Source: Massilia agri (GTDB lineage: Bacteria > Pseudomonadota > Gammaproteobacteria > Burkholderiales > Burkholderiaceae_D). From it: 64,000 nucleotides of DNA. The notes beneath the pieces were generated by a model. It searched no databases. It was not told where the DNA came from and saw only the letters and a program-made list of their open reading frames with translations. Location of the stretch: NCBI RefSeq assembly GCF_024753255.1, contig NZ_JANUHA010000012.1, positions 1 to 64,000 of the forward strand. The letters run 5' to 3'. Positions within the stretch are counted from its first letter, which is position 1. Every line of letters starts with the position of its first letter. Of this stretch, positions 52,472 to 61,543 are shown one piece after another. The translations under genes were made by a program, and so were the position numbers.

Positions 52472-53680
52472 TTATGGTTGAGCTGCTCGCGCGGCCTGGG
52501 CCGACAGGGTGCCGAGCTGGGTGTACAGGGGCAGGATGTTGCTCTTGTCGTCAGGATAGACTCGGTTCGACAGGAAGACGTAGAAGCTGCGCGAGCCCGG
52601 ATCGACCCACAGGATGCAGCCCGTGAAACCCGTGTGGCCGTAGGAACCGAGCGGGAACACGGCCCCGCGCGGGCGTTGGGCATAAGGAGAATCGATGTCC
52701 ATGCCCATGCCGCGCAGGGCCAGGCCTGGTGGCGACTGCCTGGTGGTCAGCAGGCGCACCGATTGCGCGGACAACACGCGTACGCCCTCGAGTTCGCCGC
52801 CATTGAGGAGCATGCGGGCGAAGCGCGCCACGTCGCGCGCCGTGGTGAACACGCCGGCCGATCCGCCCACATTGCCCATGCGGCGCACGGTCGGGTCGTG
52901 CACCTCGCCCTGCAGCAGCTGGCCGGGAGCCAGGTCGCCGTGCAGGGCGGCGCCAGGCCCTTCCGCGCCGCGCTGGGTCGGCGCGATCGCGCCTGCCGGC
53001 ATGCGTGCGAGCGGCAGATAGCCGGTGTCGCGCATGCCCAGCGGCCCGTAGAAGCGCTGCTGCACGAAGCGGTCGATGCCCATGCCGGAGGCCTGCTCGA
53101 CCAGGCGGCCCAGCAGGATGTAATTGATGTCCGAGTAGCGGAAGAAGGTGCCGGGCGTGTGCGTCACGCTTTGCGCGCAGGCCAGCGCATACGCCGCCTC
53201 CTTGCCCTGCCACGCGGGCCTGGCCGGCAGGCCCGCCGGCAGTCCCGAGGAATGGGTCAGCAGCTGGCGCACCGTGATGGCGTCCTTGCCGCCGCCCGCG
53301 CATTCCGGGAAGTAGCGCACCAGGGGCGCTTCGAGGTCGATCCTGCCCTCTTCCGCCAGCAACAGCACCGCGGGCGCCGTCGCCAGCACCTTGCTGAGCG
53401 AGGCGGCGTCGAACACCGTATCCGGCGTCACCTTCGTTGCGCCGGCGTCGTAGGTATAGGCGCCGAAAGCTTGTTCGTGGATGGCGCCGTCGCGCTCCAG
53501 GTGGAACACGGCGCCGGGCAGCTTGCGGGCGGAGATATTGTCTTCGATGGCGCGGTCCAGCTCGGCCAGCCGGGCCTGGTCAAGCCGCATCCCGGTCTTT
53601 CCCGGCAGTTGGGCGCAGCCGGCGAGGAGCAGGGCGGTGGCGAGGATGGCGGTGCGGCGGCATGGCGAATGGCTGGGCAT
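52472..53680 (-). CDS. Serine hydrolase lipoprotein of the beta-lactamase fold
   Basis: The 402-residue protein has a lipobox LLLAGC (Cys22) and the class C/EstB fold: SxxK is S94-L-S-K97, the second motif is YSD at 182-184, and the third (KTG-like) is GHTG near residue 350. It may act as an esterase, DD-peptidase or lactamase; the Y-S-D variant differs from Y-x-N of AmpC. It is anchored in the envelope. A second such lipoprotein is encoded 1.8 kb downstream. Confidence 0.9.
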   Translation of the reverse strand: MPSHSPCRRTAILATALLLAGCAQLPGKTGMRLDQARLAELDRAIEDNISARKLPGAVFHLERDGAIHEQAFGAYTYDAGATKVTPDTVFDAASLSKVLATAPAVLLLAEEGRIDLEAPLVRYFPECAGGGKDAITVRQLLTHSSGLPAGLPARPAWQGKEAAYALACAQSVTHTPGTFFRYSDINYILLGRLVEQASGMGIDRFVQQRFYGPLGMRDTGYLPLARMPAGAIAPTQRGAEGPGAALHGDLAPGQLLQGEVHDPTVRRMGNVGGSAGVFTTARDVARFARMLLNGGELEGVRVLSAQSVRLLTTRQSPPGLALRGMGMDIDSPYAQRPRGAVFPLGSYGHTGFTGCILWVDPGSRSFYVFLSNRVYPDDKSNILPLYTQLGTLSAQAARAAQP

Positions 53681-53791
53681 GGGACATCGGACGGTAAATG
53701 GTCCGATCGATCATAAAGACGGGTCCGCCACGGGTCAATCTTTACAGTACGGCAAGCAACATCGCGAAAAATGGGGCCTTCGCACGCGAAA

Positions 53792-53807
53792 ATACGCTTC
53801 GGCGTAT
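53792..53807 (+). other. UUCG-tetraloop hairpin before the LLM gene
   Basis: ATACGC at 53792-53797 and GCGTAT at 53802-53807 enclose TTCG, an exceptionally stable tetraloop. It ends 9 bp before ATG 53817, overlapping the place of a ribosome site, so it could limit translation. Confidence 0.5.
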
Positions 53808-53816
53808 CATGAACGG

Positions 53817-54803
53817 ATGATCCCATTTTCCATACTCGACCTCGCGCCCATCACTGAAGGCAGCGATGCGGCCACCTCCTTCCAACGTTCACTCGACCTC
53901 GCCCAGCATGGCGAACGCTGGGGCTACCAGCGCTTCTGGCTGGCCGAACACCACGGCATGCCGGGCATTGCCAGCGCGGCGACCGCCGTCCTGATCGGCC
54001 ACGTGGCGGCCGGCACCAGCACGATCCGGGTCGGCGCCGGCGGCATCATGCTGCCGAACCACTCCCCGCTCGTGATCGCCGAGCAGTTCGGCACCCTCGC
54101 CTCGCTCTACCCGGGCCGGATCGACCTGGGCCTGGGCCGTGCGCCGGGCTCGGACCACACCACCGCGCGCGCCCTGCGCCGCAACCTGGCGTCGGATGCC
54201 GACGAGTTCCCGCAGGACGTGGTGGAGCTGATGGATTACTTTGCCGACTCGCCACGCCGCCAGGTCCGCGCGGTGCCGGGCGCGGGCCTGGACGTGCCGG
54301 TCTGGATCCTCGGTTCCAGCCTGTTCGGCGCCCAGCTGGCGGCGGCGCTCGGCCTGCCCTATGCCTTCGCCTCGCACTTCGCGCCGCAGATGATGATGCA
54401 GGCGATCGAACTCTACCGCTCGACCTTCCGGCCTTCGAAGCAGCTCGACAAGCCCTACGTGATGCTGGGCTTTAACGTGTTCGCCGCCGACAGCGACGAG
54501 GAAGCGCAGTTGCTGGCGACCTCGATGCAGCAGGCTTTCGTGAACCTGCGCACCGGCCGCCCGACCAAGCTGCAGCCGCCGGTTCCCGGTTATCTGGAGA
54601 GCCTGGGAACGGCCGAGCGCATGATGCTCGATTCCGTGCTGTCCTGCACCGCGATCGGTGCGCCGGCCACCGTGGAAAGCCAGCTGCGCAGCTTCATCGC
54701 GCGCACGAAGCCGGACGAGCTGATGATCACCTCGCAGATCTTCGACCACGCGGCGCGCCTGCGCGCCTACGAGATCACGGCCGAGATCAATCGCAAGGGC
54801 TAA
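53817..54803 (+). CDS. LLM-class flavin-dependent oxidoreductase
   Basis: The 328-residue product belongs to the bacterial luciferase-like monooxygenase family (MsnO8 type): [72 protein letters not shown] spans the flavin-binding barrel start. It would use FMNH2 or F420-like cofactor on an unknown substrate. A stable UUCG hairpin lies directly upstream. It is convergent with the isochorismatase-type gene (4 bp apart). Confidence 0.9.
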   Translation: MIPFSILDLAPITEGSDAATSFQRSLDLAQHGERWGYQRFWLAEHHGMPGIASAATAVLIGHVAAGTSTIRVGAGGIMLPNHSPLVIAEQFGTLASLYPGRIDLGLGRAPGSDHTTARALRRNLASDADEFPQDVVELMDYFADSPRRQVRAVPGAGLDVPVWILGSSLFGAQLAAALGLPYAFASHFAPQMMMQAIELYRSTFRPSKQLDKPYVMLGFNVFAADSDEEAQLLATSMQQAFVNLRTGRPTKLQPPVPGYLESLGTAERMMLDSVLSCTAIGAPATVESQLRSFIARTKPDELMITSQIFDHAARLRAYEITAEINRKG

Positions 54804-54807
54804 GTAC

Positions 54808-55398
54808 TCAGGCGTCCCCCGTCCCCGCATGCAGCATGTCGATCAGGGCGCGCGTCGAGCGTACCCTGCCCATCTTCGGGAAGATGTGCTTGCAGGCGAA
54901 ATGATGGGCCTCGGCGTCCATGCTCGACATCGCATCTTCCGCGAATACCAGCTTGTAGCTGCGGTCAAACGCCGCGCGCGCCGTCGATTCCACACCGAAA
55001 TTCGTCGCGATCCCGCCCAGCAGCAGGGTGTCGATGTGGCGCCGGCGCAGCAGCTGGTCCAGCTCCGTGCCGTAGAAGGCGCCCCACTGGCGCTTGGTGA
55101 CGACGATGTCGGTCGCTTCCACCCCGGCCATCTCGGCCAGTTCGGACGCATCGTAGGGTGGCGCAGCCGCGCCGGGCGGGCGCATCGGCGCATCGGCCAG
55201 CGGGACCGGCAGTTCGTTGAGTAAAACACGCACGTAGACGACCATGGCGCCGCGGCTGCGCATTTCCTGCGCCAGCAGCACGCAGTTGCCGACCGTCTGC
55301 TCGGCCGTATAAGGCGCCAGCTCGCGCTTGACGTTGCTGTTCTGCAGGTCGATCAGGACGAGCGCCGTGCGCGCGAGAATCAGGGTGTGTTCGGTCAT
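54808..55398 (-). CDS. Isochorismatase-fold protein without the catalytic cysteine
   Basis: The 196-residue product has the family fold with Asp17 (LIDLQN) and Lys102 (TKRQWGAFYGTELD), and the cis-peptide GGIATNFGVESTAR. In cysteine hydrolases the nucleophile is a Cys in this last motif; here it is Gly135. EntB-type isochorismatases also lack the Cys, so the protein may hydrolyse enol-ether or other substrates without covalent catalysis, or have lost activity. Confidence 0.85.
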   Translation of the reverse strand: MTEHTLILARTALVLIDLQNSNVKRELAPYTAEQTVGNCVLLAQEMRSRGAMVVYVRVLLNELPVPLADAPMRPPGAAAPPYDASELAEMAGVEATDIVVTKRQWGAFYGTELDQLLRRRHIDTLLLGGIATNFGVESTARAAFDRSYKLVFAEDAMSSMDAEAHHFACKHIFPKMGRVRSTRALIDMLHAGTGDA

Positions 55399-55490
55399 TG
55401 CTTGTTACCTCCTCGCGCGCAGTATTCATGAATCAGGCCGGGTGCGGCGCACACGGCTACAATGCCTCGACTATTCTTTCCGGAGGAAGC

Positions 55491-56558
55491 ATGCAACGTC
55501 GCCAGTTCATCCACCTTTCCTCACTCGCCGCCGGCGCCGCCATCCTGCCTGGCTGCGCGGCCATTTCCAGCCTCACTACCGGTCCCCTGATCGAGCGCCA
55601 CCTGCCTGCCGGCTATAGCGGCGTGGCCGCCGTGCGCAAGCATGCGGATTCTCCGCTCGTCATCAAGGCGGCCGGCCTGGCGCTGCGCGAAGAGTCGCAG
55701 GCCAATACGAAGGAAACCCGCTTCATGATCGGCTCGTCCACCAAGTGGATCGCCGCCGTGACCGTGCTGCGCCTGGTGGACATGGGGACGCTCGAGCTCG
55801 GCGCCCCGATCGCCCGCCACCTGCCGGAACTGCCGCCTGAAAACGGCGCGGTGACCTTGCGCCAGCTGCTGTCGCACCGCAGCGGCATCCCGAACGGCCT
55901 GGCGGAAGCGCTCGGCAAGGACAGCAAGGTGCGCGACCTGGAAATCGGCCCGGTCGAGGCAGCGCTGCGCTTCGCCAGGGGACCGCTCGCCTTCAAGCCG
56001 GGCGAGCGCTTCGACTACTCGGTGGTGAACTACGTGCTCGTGGCCGCCATCGTCGAACGGGCGACGAAGAAGCCGTTCACCGAGAGCGTGCAGGAACTGG
56101 TGCTGGGGCCGGCCGGCGTGAAGGACACCGGCTTCGCCGCCACCGGCTACGAGGATGAGGTCGGCATGGCCGTGGGCTATGCGGCCGACGGCAAGCGCAA
56201 GACGCCGTCCGCCCCGCCGATGATCGCGGCCAGCGGCACCTTGTACAGCACGGCGGCGGACCTGGTCGCGATCGCGGACGCGGTCTACCGCAAGAAACTG
56301 CTGTCGCCGGCCGCCCTGCGTGAACTGTCCACGGTCCACGACGCAGGCGAGCACTACGCGCTGGGCGGGCGCGTGCAGACCGTGCAGACGAAACAAGGCG
56401 CCCGCTCCCTGGCATGGGAAACGGGCGCCTTCGGGGGATACAAGAGCGTGCTGGCCTACGACCTGGCCGATGGCCGCGCCGTCGTCATGCTGAACAATAC
56501 CGACATGACGCAGACGGAACTGGGCAAGATCGCGACCGCCCTGTTTACTGATATGTAG
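55491..56558 (+). CDS. Serine hydrolase lipoprotein with Tat-type signal
   Basis: The 355-residue protein starts at ATG 55491 (GGAGGAAG site). Its leader combines RRQFIHLSSL with a lipobox ILPGC (Cys22), suggesting Tat export plus lipidation. The beta-lactamase fold motifs are S82-S-T-K85, YSVVN near 180 and a GGY-type third motif near 325. Its stop codon (TAG at 56556) is also the first base triplet of a palindromic repeat. Function likely esterase or D-amino-acid peptidase. Confidence 0.9.
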   Translation: MQRRQFIHLSSLAAGAAILPGCAAISSLTTGPLIERHLPAGYSGVAAVRKHADSPLVIKAAGLALREESQANTKETRFMIGSSTKWIAAVTVLRLVDMGTLELGAPIARHLPELPPENGAVTLRQLLSHRSGIPNGLAEALGKDSKVRDLEIGPVEAALRFARGPLAFKPGERFDYSVVNYVLVAAIVERATKKPFTESVQELVLGPAGVKDTGFAATGYEDEVGMAVGYAADGKRKTPSAPPMIAASGTLYSTAADLVAIADAVYRKKLLSPAALRELSTVHDAGEHYALGGRVQTVQTKQGARSLAWETGAFGGYKSVLAYDLADGRAVVMLNNTDMTQTELGKIATALFTDM

Positions 56559-56662
56559 GGTGGACGGCTTCGCCGTCCGCGCGTTCGACTCCCGTGTGAA
56601 CGGATGCGGTGCGACTGCTCCGCGGCTGGTTGAACGCGCGGACGGGAAACCCGTCCACCCTA
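56556..56662. repeat. REP/BIME-like palindromic repeat 1
   Basis: Two 31-bp arms (56556-56586 and 56632-56662) are inverted copies with four mismatches: each contains TAGGGTGGACGG and a nested small hairpin (GGACGG...CCGTCC). The element starts at the stop codon of the serine hydrolase gene and ends 17 bp before the stop of the convergent M16 gene. A related element lies at 59571. Confidence 0.8.
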
Positions 56663-56678
56663 CGAAAGCATCGGCCGC

Positions 56679-59456
56679 TTACTGTACCGGCTTGCCGTCC
56701 GCGTCGATCTTGCGGACTTCGCCGATGTTCAGCGCGCGGATGCCGGATTCGACCTTGCTCATGTCGCCGACCACGATCCACACCAGGCGGTCCGGCGTGA
56801 AGCTGCGCGCCGCCAGGGCATTGGCCTGCGCCGGGGTAAGCGACAGGGCCTTCTGGGTGTAGCTGTTGTAGTAGTCGTCCGGCAGGCCGAACTGCACGAT
56901 GTTGCTGTAGGCGCCGGTGAGCTGGCCCGCGGTTTCGAAGCCGCCCGGCAGACCCAGGGTGTTGTTGTCGACCGCAGCCTTCAACTCTTCCGCCGTGATC
57001 GGCTTGCCGCCCGCGATGTCGCGGTACTCGCGCACCAGTTCCTGCATCGCTTCGCGGGTCTTGTCGGTCTGCACCGGCGAGACGCTCATGAAGGGACGCT
57101 GGCCCAGGGCCGGCTGCAGCAGGCTGCGCACGCCATAGGACCAGTGCTTGTCTTCGCGCAGGTTCATGTTGATGCGCGAGCTGAAGGTGCCGCCGAACAG
57201 GTCGTTGACGATCTCCAGCGGCAGCGCGTCCGGATCGTTGCGCGGACCAGCCAGCTGGGCGCCCACGATCACGCTCTGCAGCGCGCCCGGACGGTCGACC
57301 AGGTAGACCACGCTCTTTTCAGGCGCAGGCACCTTGGCCAGCACCTTCTTCGGCACCTCGCCGGCTTTCCAACCCGCGAAGGCTTTCTCGAGCTGCGGCT
57401 TGATCTCGGCCAGGGTGGTATCGCCCACCACCAGCAGGGTCGCGTTGTTCGGCTTGAACCAGGTGGCGTGGTACTTCACCAGGTCGTCGCGGCTCATGCG
57501 CTTGACGGCGTCCTCGGTGCCGGTGCCGGTGAAGGGCTTGGCATAGGGATGGTCCTTGCCGTACAGGATTTCGGGCAGCACGCGCAGCGCCATCAGCTGC
57601 GGCACGGTCTTCTCGCGCGCGATCGCAGCCAGGCGGTCCTTCTGCAGGCGTTCGAACTCGTTCTGCGGGAAGGACGGGTTCAGGATCAGGTCCGAGTACA
57701 ACGCCAGCGCCTGCGGCATGGTGGCCTTGAGCGTGTTCATGTACACGGTGCCGCTGTCGAGGCTGGCGCCGGCGCCGAACTGGGCGCCCAGGCTTTCGAA
57801 GGCTTCGCCGATTTCCAGCGACTTGCGGGTCCTGGTGCCCTCTTCCAGCATGCGCATGGCCAGGCTGGCGACGCCCGGCTTGTCCGCCGCATCCGAGGCG
57901 TAGCCGCTGTCGACCAGCAGCTGGAAGTTGACCACCGGCGCTTCGTGACGCTCGGCCAGCACGACCTTCAGGCCGTTCGACAGGGTCGTCTTCTGCATTT
58001 CCGGGAGCTTGAGCGCCATCGGCTTGCCGAGCGCCGGCTCCTTGCTGCGGTCCACGCCCGGCTTGCCGGCGGCCAGGCCGGTCGGATACGGGTCGACCTG
58101 CAGGATGAAGTCGCCGTCGCTCAGCCAGTCGTTCATGGCCTTCTTCACGGATGCCGGGGTGGCGTCCTTGATGCGCTGGAGGTAGACCTTGTAGCAGTCC
58201 GGATTGCCGGTGAAGGTCTGGCACGATGCCAGCAGGTCGCTCTTGCCGCCGAAGCCGCCGACGCGCTCGATCATGCGGGTGTAGCGGGCCAGGATGGCGG
58301 TCTTGGCCAGGCGCAGTTCGGCTTCCGTCGGGCCGTTCTTCATCAGGGCCTTCAGCTCTTCGTCGGCGATGCGTTCCATCTTCGCCACGTCGGCGCCCGG
58401 ACGCGCGGTCAGGGTCATGTCGAACTGGCCGCCGATTTCCGACGCGTCGTCGCTGGCGACGGCGCTGGTCGCGATCTGGTCCTTGTAGACCAGGCGCTTG
58501 TACAGGCGCGAGGTCTTGCCGCCGCCGAGCACCAGGGCCGCGAGATCCAGCTGCGCTTCTTCGGGCGTGTTCGCGCCCGGCACGTTCCAGGTACGGTAGA
58601 TGCGCGACTGCGGCACGCGGTCCTGCACGACCGTGCGGTGGGTGCCGGTGCGCTTGGCGATCCAGGCTTCATGCTTGGCCAGCGGCGGGCCCGGTGGAAT
58701 ATGGCCGTAGTACTGCTCGACCTTCTGGCGCGCCACTTCCGGGGTAATGTCGCCGGACAGCACCAGCACGGTGTTGTTCGGGCCGTAGTTCTTCTTGAAC
58801 CATTCCTGCACGTCGGTCATGGTGGCCGCGTCGAGGTCTTCCATCTTGCCGATCACGGTCCAGGAGTAAGGGTGGCCGACCGGGTAGGTGTTCGTCACCA
58901 GCAGCTCGTAGGCGACGCCGTAGGGCTGGTTCTCGCCCTGGCGCTTCTCGTTCTGCACGACGCCGCGCTGCAGGTCGAGCTTCTTCTGGTCGACGGTGCC
59001 GAGCAGGTGGCCCATGCGGTCGCTTTCGGCGAACAGCGCATAGTCCAGCATCGAGGTCGGCACGTTCTGGAAGTAGTTGGTGCGGTCGGTATTCGTGGTG
59101 CCGTTCAGGTCGGTCGCGCCGATGCCTTCCATGGCGTTCAGGTAGGTCTTCTTGAAGTTGTCGCTGCCGCTGAACATCAGGTGTTCGAACAGGTGGGCGA
59201 AGCCGGTCTTGCCCGGCTTTTCATTCTTCGAGCCCACGTGGTACCAGGTGTTGATCGCCACCACCGGGGTCTTGTGGTCTTCGTGCACCAGCACGGTCAG
59301 CCCGTTCTTCAGGGTGAACTTGGTGTAGGGAACATTCGGGATCGGAATGTCGGGGGTGCTGGATTGCTTGGCCGGGGCCGCCTGGACGGCGGACATGCCG
59401 AAGGCAAGCGCGAGCGCTGCGGCCAGCTGGGTGCTGCGACGAAGGGATACTGCCAT
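56679..59456 (-). CDS. M16-family zinc metallopeptidase
   Basis: The 925-residue exported protease has a signal peptide (residues 6-27) and two M16 modules. The first has the inverted zinc motif HLFEH (in GFAHLFEHLMF) with the downstream Glu (near VNE), so it should be active; the second (from about residue 480, LSNGLKVVLAERHEAPVV) lacks the motif and is structural. It degrades peptides in the periplasm. ATG 59456 follows GGAGGAG. Two palindromic repeats flank it. Confidence 0.92.
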   Translation of the reverse strand: MAVSLRRSTQLAAALALAFGMSAVQAAPAKQSSTPDIPIPNVPYTKFTLKNGLTVLVHEDHKTPVVAINTWYHVGSKNEKPGKTGFAHLFEHLMFSGSDNFKKTYLNAMEGIGATDLNGTTNTDRTNYFQNVPTSMLDYALFAESDRMGHLLGTVDQKKLDLQRGVVQNEKRQGENQPYGVAYELLVTNTYPVGHPYSWTVIGKMEDLDAATMTDVQEWFKKNYGPNNTVLVLSGDITPEVARQKVEQYYGHIPPGPPLAKHEAWIAKRTGTHRTVVQDRVPQSRIYRTWNVPGANTPEEAQLDLAALVLGGGKTSRLYKRLVYKDQIATSAVASDDASEIGGQFDMTLTARPGADVAKMERIADEELKALMKNGPTEAELRLAKTAILARYTRMIERVGGFGGKSDLLASCQTFTGNPDCYKVYLQRIKDATPASVKKAMNDWLSDGDFILQVDPYPTGLAAGKPGVDRSKEPALGKPMALKLPEMQKTTLSNGLKVVLAERHEAPVVNFQLLVDSGYASDAADKPGVASLAMRMLEEGTRTRKSLEIGEAFESLGAQFGAGASLDSGTVYMNTLKATMPQALALYSDLILNPSFPQNEFERLQKDRLAAIAREKTVPQLMALRVLPEILYGKDHPYAKPFTGTGTEDAVKRMSRDDLVKYHATWFKPNNATLLVVGDTTLAEIKPQLEKAFAGWKAGEVPKKVLAKVPAPEKSVVYLVDRPGALQSVIVGAQLAGPRNDPDALPLEIVNDLFGGTFSSRINMNLREDKHWSYGVRSLLQPALGQRPFMSVSPVQTDKTREAMQELVREYRDIAGGKPITAEELKAAVDNNTLGLPGGFETAGQLTGAYSNIVQFGLPDDYYNSYTQKALSLTPAQANALAARSFTPDRLVWIVVGDMSKVESGIRALNIGEVRKIDADGKPVQ

Positions 59457-59570
59457 GCTGCTCCTCCAAAGGACCATCCGGAATGGATGCGATGGAGCAT
59501 TCTAGGCAGCTTTTCTTGTGGCAACAATGGCAATGCGACGAATGACGAAGAATCCATGCACAGCGCATTC

Positions 59571-59693
59571 GTAGGGGTGATCTGGTCCGGTGGACCAGAT
59601 CACGCTCTGCCGACCGCGCGTCCAACTCCCGGTCGCACCGTGGCAACGCATGGTCTGGCTGGACGCGCGGTCGGGGGACCCGACCACCCTACG
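59571..59693. repeat. REP/BIME-like palindromic repeat 2
   Basis: The outer arms GACCGCGCGTCCA (59612-59624) and TGGACGCGCGGTC (59660-59672) are inverted copies, and each end holds a hairpin: a perfect 12-bp stem at 59577-59603 and GGTCGGG-N3-CCCGACC at 59669-59685. It ends in ACCACCCTACG like element 1. It lies between the M16 gene start and the stop of the PQQ enzyme gene. Confidence 0.75.
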
Positions 59694-59697
59694 GAAA

Positions 59698-60864
59698 TCA
59701 TTGCGGCACGATCCTGAGCAAACTGCCCTTGTCCTCATCGGTCAATGCATACAACTGCCCGTCCGGCCCCTGGCGCACGTCGCGCACGCGCTTGCCGATG
59801 TCGAGCTGTTCCTGCTTCACCACCTTGCCCTGGGCGTCGAAGGCGATGCGGCGGATGTCCTTCGAGGCCAGTCCGCCGGAGAGCAGGCTGCCCTGCCATT
59901 GCGGGAAGGCCTTGCCGGTGTAGTACACCAGGCCCGAGGGCGCCGGCGAGGGCACCCAGGCCAGCAGCGGCTGCACCATGCCGGGCACGTTCTTCGTGCC
60001 GACCGGTTCGCGGCTGCTGTAGTCGGCGCCATAGCTCTGCAGCGGCCAGCCGTAGTTCTTGCCGCCCTCGATCAGGTTGATCTCGTCGCCGCCGCGCGGG
60101 CCGTGCTCGCTGGCCCAGACGCGCCCGCTCTGCGGGTCGACCGCGATGCCCTGGATGTTGCGGTGGCCGATGCTCCACAGTTCCGGCAGCGCGCCCTGCC
60201 GGTTCGCCAGCGGATTGCCGGGCGCCGGCTTGCCCTCGCCCGTCAGGCGCAGGATGGAACCGTTGTGGCTGCCCAGGTTCTGGGCCTGGTCGCGCGCCAG
60301 CATATTGCCCACGCGCTGGGGCGGATTGCCGCCGTCGCCGATGCTCATCAACAGGGTGCCGTCCTTCAGGAACACGATGCGCGAACCGAAGTGCTGGCCG
60401 CCGCTCTTCGCGGGCGAGGCGGAAAAGAGCGTCTTCACGCCGTGCACCCGCTTGCCGTCGAAGACGCCCTGCACCAGCACGGTCCGGTTGGCGCTCGAGG
60501 TGCCGCTGGACATCGTCATGTAGACGCGCGCATTGGCCCCCTTGTCGGCGGGATGGACGGCGATGTCGAGCAGGCCGCCCTGGCCACTGGCGAACAGCTC
60601 GGGCAAGCCCTCGACCGGCACCGCCGCCACGCGCTTGCCGTCCACCAGGTGCAGCGTGCCTTCCTTGCCGGTGACGAGGATGCGGCCGTCGGCCAGCCAG
60701 GCCATGCCCCAGGGCTGGGGCAGGCCGTCCACGACGGTCTCGGCGCGCCAGCCCTTCGCTTTCGGCGGCTCGCCGCTCGTCTGGATGACCTGGGCCTGGA
60801 CATGTGTCGCAAGCAGGGTGGACAAGACGGCAACAGACACAGCAAATGATTGATAACTCGTCAT
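59698..60864 (-). CDS. PQQ-dependent sugar dehydrogenase (sorbosone/aldose type)
   Basis: The 388-residue product (ATG 60864, AGGAG site) has a signal peptide (residues 6-25) and a six-bladed propeller of the glucose/sorbosone dehydrogenase family: QPWGMAWLADGRILVTGKEG, SGGQHFGSRIVF, SIGHRNIQGIA and SEHGPRGGDEIN are typical and hold the PQQ-binding and catalytic His. It would oxidise aldoses in the periplasm. PQQ synthesis genes are not in the window. Confidence 0.9.
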   Translation of the reverse strand: MTSYQSFAVSVAVLSTLLATHVQAQVIQTSGEPPKAKGWRAETVVDGLPQPWGMAWLADGRILVTGKEGTLHLVDGKRVAAVPVEGLPELFASGQGGLLDIAVHPADKGANARVYMTMSSGTSSANRTVLVQGVFDGKRVHGVKTLFSASPAKSGGQHFGSRIVFLKDGTLLMSIGDGGNPPQRVGNMLARDQAQNLGSHNGSILRLTGEGKPAPGNPLANRQGALPELWSIGHRNIQGIAVDPQSGRVWASEHGPRGGDEINLIEGGKNYGWPLQSYGADYSSREPVGTKNVPGMVQPLLAWVPSPAPSGLVYYTGKAFPQWQGSLLSGGLASKDIRRIAFDAQGKVVKQEQLDIGKRVRDVRQGPDGQLYALTDEDKGSLLRIVPQ

Positions 60865-60999
60865 CTGATTGCTCCTAAAATTGTTCAAAACGTCAATAAA
60901 GTAGCGCATTTGCCGCGATTTCCTGCATTTTCTCTGCACGTTAAACCCAAGAGGCGTAGAATTCACGTTTCAGTTGAACCTTCATAAGGATTCCATCCG

Positions 61000-61539
61000 A
61001 TGATGCAACGACGCGCATTCCTGAAGTCCTCCCTCCTCGCAGCAGCTCCCACCCTCAGCATCCCAGCCCTTGCCAAAACAGCACAAGCCGCTCCCGGCGA
61101 GCGTACCCTGCGCCTGTACAACACGCACACCGGCGAAAAGCTGAACACCGTGTTCTGGGCCGAAGGCGAGTTCATTCCGGATGCCATGAAAGACATCAAC
61201 AAGGTCCTGCGCGACCACCGCAACAACAAGGTGGCCCAGATGGATCCCGAGCTGCTGCTCCTGCTCACCCAGCTCAACAGCAAGCTGGACAATAACAAGG
61301 AGCTGCACATCATCTCCGGCTACCGCTCGCCGGAGTCGAACGCCAAGCTGCACGCGGCCAGCAACGGGGTCGCCAAGCGCAGCCTGCACATGGATGCCAA
61401 GGCCATCGACATCCGCCTGCCGGGCAAGGACCTGCGCATGCTGCACAAGGCGGCCATGTCGCTCAAGGGCGGCGGCGTCGGCTACTACGCCGACTCGCAG
61501 TTCGTCCACATGGACACCGGCCGCGTCCGTTACTGGTAA
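61000..61539 (+). CDS. MepK-like murein endopeptidase (YcbK/DUF882)
   Basis: The 179-residue product starts at ATG 61000 and has a Tat-type leader (QRRAFLKSSLLAAAP). The M15-like zinc domain has ISGYRSPESN near 104, SLHMDAKAIDIRL near 128 and the last motif FVHMDTGRVRYW. E. coli MepK cleaves mDap-mDap cross-links. Five bases separate it from the next gene, forming a likely operon. Confidence 0.9.
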   Translation: MMQRRAFLKSSLLAAAPTLSIPALAKTAQAAPGERTLRLYNTHTGEKLNTVFWAEGEFIPDAMKDINKVLRDHRNNKVAQMDPELLLLLTQLNSKLDNNKELHIISGYRSPESNAKLHAASNGVAKRSLHMDAKAIDIRLPGKDLRMLHKAAMSLKGGGVGYYADSQFVHMDTGRVRYW

Positions 61540-61543
61540 GACC

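Noticed and set aside
57144-59717. 857-codon open frame opposite to the M16 peptidase gene
   Set aside because: Antisense shadow with His/Arg/Gln-rich sequence and no recognisable family, while the minus frame has signal peptide, HLFEH and ribosome site.
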